Of a DNA stretch of 13,597 nucleotides, positions 7,120-13,597 are shown one piece after another; the first letter of the stretch is position 1; each line of letters opens with the position of its first letter. Position numbers and translations under genes: made by a program. The DNA is from Pyrinomonadaceae bacterium (GTDB taxonomy: Bacteria > Acidobacteriota > Blastocatellia > Pyrinomonadales > Pyrinomonadaceae). The notes under the pieces are model-generated. The model saw nothing but the letters and a program-made list of their open reading frames with translations, searched no databases and was not told where the DNA came from. The DNA lies in the NCBI GenBank assembly GCA_013812565.1, contig JACCTF010000819.1, forward strand, positions 1 to 13,597. Direction: 5' to 3'.

Positions 7120-7158
7120 GGCGATGCGCTCCCTGAATAGCTTTGGCTGCTTGAGGGC

Positions 7159-7187
7159 TTGGCATCCGGCGCGTGTTTCCGTAGCAT
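7159..7187 (+). promoter_or_regulatory. Putative promoter of the 7275-9158 gene
   Basis: TTGGCA (7159-7164, 5 of 6 to consensus) and TAGCAT (7182-7187, 4 of 6) are separated by 17 nt, about 88 nt before ATG 7275 in the gap after the DUF2062 gene. TATAAA at 7191-7196 is an alternative -10 box. Confidence 0.4.
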
Positions 7188-7274
7188 CTCTATAAACAAC
7201 CAGCAGCATAATAGATCGAGCTTGTTTCCCATCTCTGTAGTGATAAAGCTTTGTTTACAAAATTGTTCAGCTTC

Positions 7275-9158
7275 ATGAAAAAGCAGCATTTCTTTACCAT
7301 CATCTTTGCGCTTAGCCTCGCGGTTGGGGCAAGCGCGCAAAACAACCCAACTCCGGCGACTCCGGCACCGCAATCCGGCGGGACGGCGGGAGCGGTGCCG
7401 CGTTCCACTGCTTTCGATCTTGAAGAGTATGGTGTTCAGATCGCCCCTGATCCGCGATTGATCGTCGTGATGGCAGCTTTGGAAGCGGCCGGGTTTGATC
7501 CCGTTCCTGCTGGAAGGAAGCCTTCCCTGTTTCGCTCAGAGGTAAAGCGCCGCGGGGAGAATCTCGATCCGTCTTTGCGTGAGCGGCTGCGACGCTTCTA
7601 CGAAGGCCACAAGCTCCCTTCGCCCGCGACGCCTGCTGAGCAAGCCGCGCGTTATATTTCGCTCGCTCTGGCGCTTGGGCCAGGGCCGACCTTTGAGGCT
7701 CCGCTGCGCAGCGATGATCTTCCCGGCGGCCTGCTTGAAGTGCTCGACTTTGCCACGCTCGTGCGCGACTTCTACCAAAAATCCGGAATGGATCAACAAC
7801 TTCCCGCTTACATACAGACACATGAAGCGGAAGCGAATCGTCTGCGCCGCCCGACGGCTGAGATGATACGCGCCGTGCTCTCTTACCTTCATACGCGTCC
7901 CATCATAACCATCACTGAGCGCGTTCCTGTTGCTCGGAATACTAATCAAAAAAGCTCATCGCAGAAGAAGAAAGGGCAACAGGCATTTACCATGCGTGAA
8001 CGCGCGCGTCGCTTCCACGTTGTGCCTGATCTTCTCGCCGCGCCCGGCACCATCAACTTTCGCATCATCGGTGATGACTACTATTTGATCTTGCCGGAGA
8101 ACAGTAACGTCACGTCCACGGAGGTGCGCCGTGCATATCTTCAATTCGTGGTTGATCCATTAGTCGCACGCTTCAGCCGCGAGATCGCTGCACGCCGCGT
8201 CCACATCAAGCAATTGATTGATGAACGGGCTAGGCCGACAGCGGCTACAGCGGAAGCTTCGAGCAGCACTTCGCCCGATGTGTTCCAGGCGGTGGCGCGG
8301 TCTGTGGTCGCGGCCGCCGAAGCGCGGATGACTGAAGCGGCGCGCCGTGGAAGCCTCGCCCGAGACACAAGCGTGCGTCTGCAAAATGCCAAAGAAGATG
8401 CCGCGCGTGCTTCCATCATCAAAGAAGCGCAAGCGGCGCGCACGGGTGTCGAAGACAATCTAGTGGCCCAGCTTGCCGATGCAGAAGATCGGGGCGCAGT
8501 GCTCGCCTTCTACTTCGCCGACCAACTTCGCGGCATGGAAACCTCTGGCTTTGACATCGCCAACTTCTTCGCCGACATGATCGCTTCAATCGACATCGCC
8601 CGCGAGAAGAAGCGTTTCGAAGAAAACCGCGAGGCACGCGAGCGCGCACAAGCAGCGGCGCGTCGCAATACGCAAGCAACAAATCAGGCGACAGAGAATC
8701 GGGCGGCCGCCCAGCCGGGAGCGGCGCGGCGCACGGCTCTGATCAATAGCCTGAGCGAAGCGGAGAATCTCCTGCGCGCAAAAAACTATACCGAAGCTGA
8801 AAAGGGTTTGCTGGCCCTGATGCAACAGTATCAAGGCGAGCCGCGCATCTTCTTTGCGCTCGGACAAGCGGCGAGCCTCGCAGCGCAGGATGCATTCGAT
8901 GAAGATTTGCAGAGCAGGCGATTGAACCAAGCGCTCGCGCATTACCGCGACGCCGTGCGCATGGCAACCCCCGATACCGAGGATGATCGCGCGCTTGTTT
9001 CGCGCGCACATGTGGCGATGGGCCGCATCCTGGCTTTTCAAGATAAACCCGCTGAGGCTATTAGGGAGTTCGATGCGGCGATTCAGTTTGGAGAGGTTCC
9101 CGGTGGAGCATTCAGCGAAGCCGTTGCCGCAAAGCAAAAGCTTGCGCCGTCAAAGTAA
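7275..9158 (+). CDS. Exported protein of unknown function with C-terminal TPR-like region
   Basis: The 627-residue product starts with a signal peptide: MKKQ, a hydrophobic core, and a likely cut after ASA at residue 21. A Pro/Ala/Thr-rich linker follows, then a mixed alpha/beta region (about 45-310) that I cannot assign. That region includes a KKK-rich loop and the segment EVRRAYLQFVVDPL at 283-296. A long Ala/Arg/Glu-rich helical region, possibly coiled coil, runs from about 325 to 490, densest at 443-490. From about 493 a TPR-like array appears (AENLLRAKNYTEAEKGLLAL, then ALAHYRDAV and PAEAIREFDAAIQFG). ATG 7275 was preferred to TTG 7251 because it places KK at the very start of the signal; neither has a Shine-Dalgarno. 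It probably acts in the periplasm or outside, in protein contacts. The methyltransferase gene follows 25 nt later. Confidence 0.85.
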   Translation: MKKQHFFTIIFALSLAVGASAQNNPTPATPAPQSGGTAGAVPRSTAFDLEEYGVQIAPDPRLIVVMAALEAAGFDPVPAGRKPSLFRSEVKRRGENLDPSLRERLRRFYEGHKLPSPATPAEQAARYISLALALGPGPTFEAPLRSDDLPGGLLEVLDFATLVRDFYQKSGMDQQLPAYIQTHEAEANRLRRPTAEMIRAVLSYLHTRPIITITERVPVARNTNQKSSSQKKKGQQAFTMRERARRFHVVPDLLAAPGTINFRIIGDDYYLILPENSNVTSTEVRRAYLQFVVDPLVARFSREIAARRVHIKQLIDERARPTAATAEASSSTSPDVFQAVARSVVAAAEARMTEAARRGSLARDTSVRLQNAKEDAARASIIKEAQAARTGVEDNLVAQLADAEDRGAVLAFYFADQLRGMETSGFDIANFFADMIASIDIAREKKRFEENREARERAQAAARRNTQATNQATENRAAAQPGAARRTALINSLSEAENLLRAKNYTEAEKGLLALMQQYQGEPRIFFALGQAASLAAQDAFDEDLQSRRLNQALAHYRDAVRMATPDTEDDRALVSRAHVAMGRILAFQDKPAEAIREFDAAIQFGEVPGGAFSEAVAAKQKLAPSK

Positions 9159-9183
9159 ACATGTTCAGCGCAAGCTCAAAGCG

Positions 9184-9729
9184 ATGAAGATTCTCGACAT
9201 CGGGTGCGGCACACACAAAACGCCCGGCAGCATCGGCCTCGACATCAATCCGAAAACAGATGCGGATGTCATCCACAACCTCGATTATATCCCCTATCCA
9301 TTTCCCGACAACGAGTTCGATTTGATCATCGGCAATCAGGTGATCGAACACGTCGCGGATGTGCTCGCGGTGATGAGCGAACTCTATCGCATCGCGCGCC
9401 CCGGCGCAGTGATCCGACTCGATACGCCGCACTATTCAGACATCGCTTCCTATACCGATCCGACTCACCGCCGCCATCTCACCAGCGAATCATTCGCTTA
9501 CTTTACAGGCAAACGTCCGGACTTCGAATTCTACTCGCACGTTCGCCTGCGCCAGCGCATCGTTCGTGTGACGATGCTCAAACTCTGGCGCATGCTCGGC
9601 GTTGAACTGCTGATCAACAGCAGCAACCGCTATCCACGGCTTCGCTTTCTGCGTCGCTTCTGGGAGTCGTACCTCTGCTTCATTATTCGCGGCAAGACAA
9701 TCTACTTTGAGTTAGAGGTGATGAAGTAG
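9184..9729 (+). CDS. Class I SAM-dependent methyltransferase
   Basis: The 181-residue cytoplasmic protein has a Methyltransf_11-type Rossmann core. Motif I, ILDIGCGTHKTPGSIGLDINP, begins at residue 3. A proline/aspartate-rich strand (YPFPDNEFDLIIGNQVIEH) gives motifs II-III at 38-56, and ELYRIARPGAVIRLDTPH at 66-83 is the post-core helix and strand. The DPTHRRHLTSESFAYF stretch is typical of a compact subgroup whose members begin directly at motif I, so the short N-terminus is probably natural. The frame is open upstream to 8983, but that part overlaps the preceding gene's coding sequence in another frame. ATG 9184 is the first usable start, although it lacks a Shine-Dalgarno. The substrate is unknown; relatives are often found with polysaccharide or lipid genes, which are not seen here. 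Confidence 0.88.
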   Translation: MKILDIGCGTHKTPGSIGLDINPKTDADVIHNLDYIPYPFPDNEFDLIIGNQVIEHVADVLAVMSELYRIARPGAVIRLDTPHYSDIASYTDPTHRRHLTSESFAYFTGKRPDFEFYSHVRLRQRIVRVTMLKLWRMLGVELLINSSNRYPRLRFLRRFWESYLCFIIRGKTIYFELEVMK

Positions 9730-10026
9730 CGGCTGGTTAAGCGAAGCTTGCGTGTCACGAAACTTGGAGACGCTCGAACTTTCGTATGCGGTCGGCTCAA
9801 TCAAGGGCGAGCATGGCAGAAGCCCGCGCGGAAGCTGTGGCGTGTGCTATCTCGCCCCCTCACTTGGCCGCGCCTTCTGCCTCTCTCGCAATTAAATCAA
9901 TATTCGTATGCAACAAGTGAAGCGGAGTCAACATCCTTGCTCGAACAAACGTTCGGGGTTTACCATCGGGTCTGTAGAAACACCAAGTCACGGTCTTCTT
10001 AAACAGCGTTCGGACATTATGGTTTG
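9730..10026. other. Intergenic region before the TPR operon
   Basis: The 297 nt hold the palindromic element above and otherwise no gene I can support. An open frame from TTG 9748 to 10002 has irregular composition and no binding site. A promoter for the TPR genes should lie between about 9860 and 10026, a more AT-rich stretch, but I see no convincing box pair. Confidence 0.5.
9805..9857. repeat. Imperfect palindromic element in the methyltransferase-TPR gap
   Basis: GGGCGAG (9805-9811) is matched exactly by CTCGCCC (9851-9857). Inside, 9812-9817 pairs with 9834-9839 with two wobble pairs, enclosing a GC-rich loop with GCCCGCGCGG. The structure resembles a REP/BIME-type interspersed element. 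The wording GCAGAAGCCCGCGCG is familiar to me from Acidobacteria intergenic repeats, but I could not check it. Confidence 0.5.
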
Positions 10027-11688
10027 ATGGTTGCGAAACGACAATCTATGACCGGTCAACTCCGAAGAGAGCAATCATGTTACAGCGCCGCGGCGCGCTT
10101 GCCTCCCGCTTTGAGCGTGTGCCGGTTCACCATCCTTCTGCTGCTCATGGCGGCTCCGGCCGTTTCATTATCTCGGCTCCAGTCCGGGGCGAGAGAGCAA
10201 CAACTCCGAACAATTCAACAGCTAATCCAGCAGGGCGATCTGACCGGAGCGCGGCGATTGTTGACCGAAGGTGCAAAAGATTATCCGGCTGATCCGTTGT
10301 TCGCCAACTTCTTCGGCGTTGTCGAAGCGCAAGCGGGAAACTACCCGGCCGCTGAAACTCATTTCAAACAGGCCGTTGCGCTCGCTCCTGAGTTTGTCGG
10401 CGCTTACTTAAATCTGGGACGGCTCTATCAGGAAAATTCCGTTAAGGACGGGGCAGCCCCGGCCAAAGCTTTACAGATTTATCAGCAGGTGTTGCAGCTT
10501 CAACCCGGTGACGCCGAAGCAAATTATCAAAGCGCGGTGTTGTTGCAGCGTTTGGGCAGATTCAAGGAATCGCTGCTGCATCTGGAACGTCTGCCGCCGA
10601 ACACCGCGCAGAGCGCGCAGGCGCTGGCCGTGCGTTTAGCCCTTTACATCGGACTGGGCCAGCAGCAAGCAAGTCGGACGCTTGAACGTTTGCTGGATGC
10701 GGCGGATTTATCCGAACCCGATGTGCTCTCAATTTTGCCGACGATTGAAAAACAACCGCTGAGCTGGAGTGATGATCTTGCCATCAGACTGCTAGAGAAA
10801 CTGGCGGAGCGCGGGCACGCTACTCACACTTCGTGGCGTAACCTGGGATTGCTTTACGAAAGAAAGGGGCAACTGCCACAGGCTCGCGGGGCGCTTGAGC
10901 GTGCCGCAACGACTGACCGTCCCACCGCTTCTTTGCTGATTGACTTAGCTCGCCTTGCGCACAAACAACGTGATCATAAAGGCGCACTCGGCTATCTCGC
11001 CCACGCTCGTGATCTTGAGCCGAATGACGGACGGATTCATTTCTTCTTCGGGATGATCTGCGTGGAAATGGAGTTGGTTGCGGAGGCTCATCAGGCGCTG
11101 GGCCGCGCCGTCAGCCTTGATCCTAACAACGCGCAGTACACTTACGCGATGGGCGTCGTCTCCACTCATCGCCGCGATCCGAGTGAATCGATTCCTTACT
11201 TCCAAAAGTACGTGCAGCTCAAACCCGACGATCCGCGCGGCCGCCTGTCACTCGGCGCGGCTTATTTCATCGGCGGTAGTCTCGCGGAAGCTAAAAAGGA
11301 GTTGACGTTTGCCGCCGGGCATCAACCATCGGCCGCCGAAGCGCATTATTACCTCGGTCGCCTGGCGCGACGTGAAAGCAGGCTGGAGGAAGCGACGCAG
11401 GAATTTGAGCAAGCAATCAAGCTGCGTCCGAACTATGCGGATGCGCACGCGGAATTGGGTCACTGTCTGGTGCAACTGAAAGAATACGAGCGCGCCGAGA
11501 AGTCGTTCGAGCGGGCGCTTGAAATTGATCCGAAACATTATCAGGGGAACTTCGGTCTCCTCGCGCTCTACAGTCGCACGAAAGACCGACGCGAAGCGGA
11601 ACAGGCACGGCGTTTTGAGGAAGTCAAAAAGCTCCGCGAACAGAAAGCTCAGGACTTTCTACGAATGATTGAGGTGAGGCCGTATTGA
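10027..11688 (+). CDS. Exported TPR-repeat protein, first of three
   Basis: The 553-residue product is almost wholly tetratricopeptide repeats, helical hairpins that bind other proteins. A long basic N-region leads to a hydrophobic stretch at about 30-49 (VCRFTILLLLMAAPAVSLS), either a signal peptide or a membrane anchor. About nine to ten repeats follow. The clearest are NYPAAETHFKQAVALAPEF, AHQALGRAVSLDPNN, ESIPYFQKYVQLKPDD, EEATQEFEQAIKLRPNY and ERAEKSFERALEIDPKH, with a charged helical tail at the end. A less regular stretch lies around 170-260. Possible starts are TTG 10024, ATG 10027 and ATG 10048; none has a Shine-Dalgarno, and 10048 would give a shorter, more usual n-region. The second TPR gene begins 2 nt after the stop. 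No enzyme domain is visible; its partner is unknown. Confidence 0.88.
   Translation: MVAKRQSMTGQLRREQSCYSAAARLPPALSVCRFTILLLLMAAPAVSLSRLQSGAREQQLRTIQQLIQQGDLTGARRLLTEGAKDYPADPLFANFFGVVEAQAGNYPAAETHFKQAVALAPEFVGAYLNLGRLYQENSVKDGAAPAKALQIYQQVLQLQPGDAEANYQSAVLLQRLGRFKESLLHLERLPPNTAQSAQALAVRLALYIGLGQQQASRTLERLLDAADLSEPDVLSILPTIEKQPLSWSDDLAIRLLEKLAERGHATHTSWRNLGLLYERKGQLPQARGALERAATTDRPTASLLIDLARLAHKQRDHKGALGYLAHARDLEPNDGRIHFFFGMICVEMELVAEAHQALGRAVSLDPNNAQYTYAMGVVSTHRRDPSESIPYFQKYVQLKPDDPRGRLSLGAAYFIGGSLAEAKKELTFAAGHQPSAAEAHYYLGRLARRESRLEEATQEFEQAIKLRPNYADAHAELGHCLVQLKEYERAEKSFERALEIDPKHYQGNFGLLALYSRTKDRREAEQARRFEEVKKLREQKAQDFLRMIEVRPY
11671..11679 (+). promoter_or_regulatory. Ribosome binding site inside the end of the first TPR gene
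   Basis: GAGGTGAGG lies 11 nt before ATG 11691 and 5 nt before the TTG at 11685 that overlaps the stop codon. Both starts are possible, and both imply translational coupling to the first TPR gene. Confidence 0.6.
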
Positions 11689-11690
11689 CG

Positions 11691-12713
11691 ATGGAGATAA
11701 AACGTGGCCTGCGAAAAAGAGGTCGGGGCGTGAGTTGTCGGGCGGCAGGTTTGGCCGTGTCGTTGCTGTTGCTGCTGGCGGCTTCCGCAATCGCGCAAGT
11801 AAAGAATCCTTCCGAGTCGGCACGCGCTTTTCACAGGGGTGATTATCAGCGCGCGGCGGCGCTCGCCGAAGCGCAGCTCAAACAGCAGCCGAACAGTTCA
11901 CCGGCGCGAATCATACTGGCGCGAGTGGAGCTGATCCAAGGGCGGTTTCAGGAAGCTTATACGCAACTGCGAAAGGTGCTGGCGACTGACCCGACAAATC
12001 TAGATGCGCTCTATTACCTGGCGACGATTTCCGGTGCACGGTCGCAAGGTGAATTTGAAAAGCTGTATGCGCTCGCTCCCGACTCGGCGCGCGTCCATCA
12101 GTTGCTGGCCGAAGCCGCGCACGCGCAGGAAAACACCGCCGACGCCGAAGCCGAGTACCGGGCTGCGCTGGAGGTCAATCCGCGATTGTTTGAAGCGCTG
12201 GTCGCGCTGGGCGAACTCAAACGCTCGCAATCCTACTTCGACGAAGCGATCACTTACTATGCACGCGCCGAAGATGTTGACCCGAACGACTTCGACACGG
12301 TTTACGGTTTGGGAGCGTGTCACGAATACAAGCAGGATCGCACGCGCGCCATCGCATATTTTCGCCGCGCGGTGGCGCTTGCCCCTGACTCCGCGGTCGC
12401 GCATTTCGCCCTCGGCAATTCGCTGTTTCAAACGCAGCAGTACGAAGCCGCGCTGCCCGAACTCGAAGCCTCTATCAAGCTCGAACCGCAGTTGCGGCAG
12501 AGCTACTATTTGATCGGTCGCGCTTATCAAAAGCTGGGGCGTCAGCAGGAAGCCAAAGAAGCATTCAAGCGATTCAATGTGCTCATCAACACGGAAGTCA
12601 AAACAGCGCAGGACAACCTGACTTCCGGCGACCCGATTCAAGCTCCGTCCACACCTGCTGCAGAAACGCCTCCGACAACCAAACCATCACGCCGAAAACC
12701 GCCGCAGAGGTAA
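11691..12713 (+). CDS. Exported TPR-repeat protein, second of three
   Basis: This 340-residue protein has a basic N-region (KRGLRKRGRG), a hydrophobic core (GLAVSLLLLLAASAIA) and a likely signal cut after AIA. The mature part carries about six to seven TPR motifs: GDYQRAAALAEAQLKQQPNS, FQEAYTQLRKVLATDPTN, ADAEAEYRAALEVNPRL, DEAITYYARAEDVDPND, TRAIAYFRRAVALAPDS, EAALPELEASIKLEPQL and QEAKEAFKRF. The end is Pro/Thr-rich and basic (KPSRRKPPQR), as in many surface or periplasmic proteins. The repeat beginning FEKLYALAPDSARVHQLL aligns without gaps to one in the third gene. ATG 11691 lies 2 nt after the previous stop; a TTG at 11685 would overlap it by 4 nt. Tight spacing on both sides indicates an operon. 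Confidence 0.9.
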   Translation: MEIKRGLRKRGRGVSCRAAGLAVSLLLLLAASAIAQVKNPSESARAFHRGDYQRAAALAEAQLKQQPNSSPARIILARVELIQGRFQEAYTQLRKVLATDPTNLDALYYLATISGARSQGEFEKLYALAPDSARVHQLLAEAAHAQENTADAEAEYRAALEVNPRLFEALVALGELKRSQSYFDEAITYYARAEDVDPNDFDTVYGLGACHEYKQDRTRAIAYFRRAVALAPDSAVAHFALGNSLFQTQQYEAALPELEASIKLEPQLRQSYYLIGRAYQKLGRQQEAKEAFKRFNVLINTEVKTAQDNLTSGDPIQAPSTPAAETPPTTKPSRRKPPQR

Positions 12714-12716
12714 ACG

Positions 12717-12722
12717 AAGGAG
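12717..12722 (+). promoter_or_regulatory. Ribosome binding site of the third TPR gene
   Basis: AAGGAG lies 7 nt before GTG 12730, fixing this non-ATG start for a gene cut by the window edge. Confidence 0.75.
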
Positions 12723-12729
12723 AATCAGC

Positions 12730-13597
12730 GTGCTCACATTTCAGTTCGACCGAAAACGCTGGCTGAGCCTTTCCCGCGCGCCGGTTATCGTTCTCCTGCT
12801 CGCGGTCTCGCCGCCTGCATTCGCGCAACAACAATTGCCTCCCGCACTGGAAGCGCTTTTCAACGAAGGCGTGAAAGCGCTCAAGGAGAACAATCTCAAC
12901 GAAGCGGAGCAGGCTTTCCGGCGGGTGATCGAGCGCGGCGGCAGGGTGGCGTTCGTTTTCAATAACCTGGGCATCGTTCACCAGCAGCGCGGCGACCATC
13001 AAAAAGCCGTCGCTCAGTTTCGGGAAGCGATTCGGCTCGAACCTGATTACCCCGCACCGCGATTGCTGATCGGTTCCAGCCTGCTCGCGCAAGGTCATAC
13101 GACAGAAGCCGCGCGGCAACTGGAACGCGCCGTCAAACTTCTGCCGCAAGAGCCACAAGCGCATTTGCAATTGGCGAAAGCCTATGAGCGCGCGGGCGAC
13201 CTTTTAGGCGCGGTGGATCAATACCGTGCCCTCAGGGAACTTAGGCCGCGTGAGCCGGAATACGCTTATCAAATGGGCAAAGCTTATCTCAAACTTTCCG
13301 AATGGAGCTTCCAGCAAATGATGCGCGCCCATCCGCGTTCCGCGCGGTTGTATCAGGCGCTAGGCCACCAGTACATATTGCAGGGCAAACCCGAATTAGC
13401 CATCCAGACTTTGCAGCGGGCTGTGAACGCCGATCCGACGTTGCCTGAAGTTCATCTGGTGCTTGCGCAGATTCACCTGGAACGAAAAGAGATCCCCGAA
13501 GCGCGCCGGGAGATCGAACTTGAATTGAAGCTGATTCCCGAAAGCCGGGCCGCGCTGTTGCTAAAGCAAAAGATTGAAGCGGCTCATGCCGGCGCGC
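12730..13597 (+). CDS. Exported TPR-repeat protein, third of three, 3' end outside window
   Basis: The frame opens with GTG 12730 and stays open for 289 codons to the right edge, so the C-terminus is missing. The N-terminus is a signal peptide: charged FDRKRW, a hydrophobic core (APVIVLLLAVSPPAFA), and a likely cut after residue 32, before QQQ. About six TPR motifs are visible, including NLNEAEQAFRRVIERG, DHQKAVAQFREAIRLEPDY, TEAARQLERAVKLLPQE, LGAVDQYRALRELRPRE, PELAIQTLQRAVNADPT and the start of IPEARREIELELKLIPES. Between them is a shorter stretch, KLSEWSFQQMMRAHPRSARLY, of a kind I associate with acidobacterial TPR proteins. The start is 16 nt after the second TPR gene and has the best Shine-Dalgarno of the trio, so it may be the most strongly translated. 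Confidence 0.9.
   Translation, partial: MLTFQFDRKRWLSLSRAPVIVLLLAVSPPAFAQQQLPPALEALFNEGVKALKENNLNEAEQAFRRVIERGGRVAFVFNNLGIVHQQRGDHQKAVAQFREAIRLEPDYPAPRLLIGSSLLAQGHTTEAARQLERAVKLLPQEPQAHLQLAKAYERAGDLLGAVDQYRALRELRPREPEYAYQMGKAYLKLSEWSFQQMMRAHPRSARLYQALGHQYILQGKPELAIQTLQRAVNADPTLPEVHLVLAQIHLERKEIPEARREIELELKLIPESRAALLLKQKIEAAHAGA

Noticed and set aside
8983..9183. Upstream extension of the methyltransferase frame
   Set aside because: It overlaps the end of the TPR-like protein gene out of frame; family members begin directly at motif I.
9748..10002. 84-codon open frame on the + strand in the gap before the TPR operon
   Set aside because: It has a TTG start, no ribosome binding site, composition unlike the neighbours, and crosses the palindromic element.
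1..13597. CRISPR arrays, insertion sequences, prophage or known defence genes
   Set aside because: No regularly spaced repeats, transposase, integrase, nuclease or toxin-antitoxin motifs were seen on either strand.

Overview
The window reads as ordinary chromosome of a free-living bacterium. I infer Acidobacteriota, probably the Blastocatellia/Pyrinomonadaceae side. The reasons are a moderately GC-rich coding style, several genes with no Shine-Dalgarno, secreted TPR proteins of a type common in that phylum, and short palindromic intergenic repeats. This placement rests on impression and no search was run. No tRNA, rRNA, CRISPR array, insertion sequence or phage gene is visible.

Layout. Positions 1-1638 hold the end of hemC and all of hemD, two consecutive steps of tetrapyrrole synthesis, separated by a REP-like palindromic repeat. 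An NtrC-type sigma-54 response regulator follows 34 nt later (1673-3124). A reverse-strand gene for a secreted protein of unknown function (3301-4521) converges on it across a hairpin-rich gap. Divergent from that gene is a DinB-family protein (4955-5443). Next come an RsbW/SpoIIAB-like anti-sigma kinase (5691-6104) and a STAS anti-anti-sigma factor (6211-6558), a partner-switching pair with no sigma factor or phosphatase in view. A DUF2062 membrane protein follows (6637-7119).

Positions 7275-9158 encode a 627-residue secreted protein with a C-terminal TPR-like region, followed 25 nt later by a compact SAM-dependent methyltransferase (9184-9729). After a 297-nt gap holding another palindromic element comes a run of three exported TPR proteins (10027-11688, 11691-12713, and 12730 to the window edge). 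The second and third start 2 and 16 nt after the preceding stop and have good ribosome binding sites, so the three look like one operon. The third gene runs off the window and starts at GTG.

The genes do not form one obvious pathway. Two regulatory themes recur: an orphan sigma-54 activator next to heme genes, and a partner-switching pair whose two genes are separated by a segment able to form alternative hairpins. The best candidates for new biology are the palindromic repeats (720-739, 6113-6190, 9805-9857), the uncharacterised secreted proteins, and the TPR trio. I saw nothing I could honestly call a new defence or mobile system.
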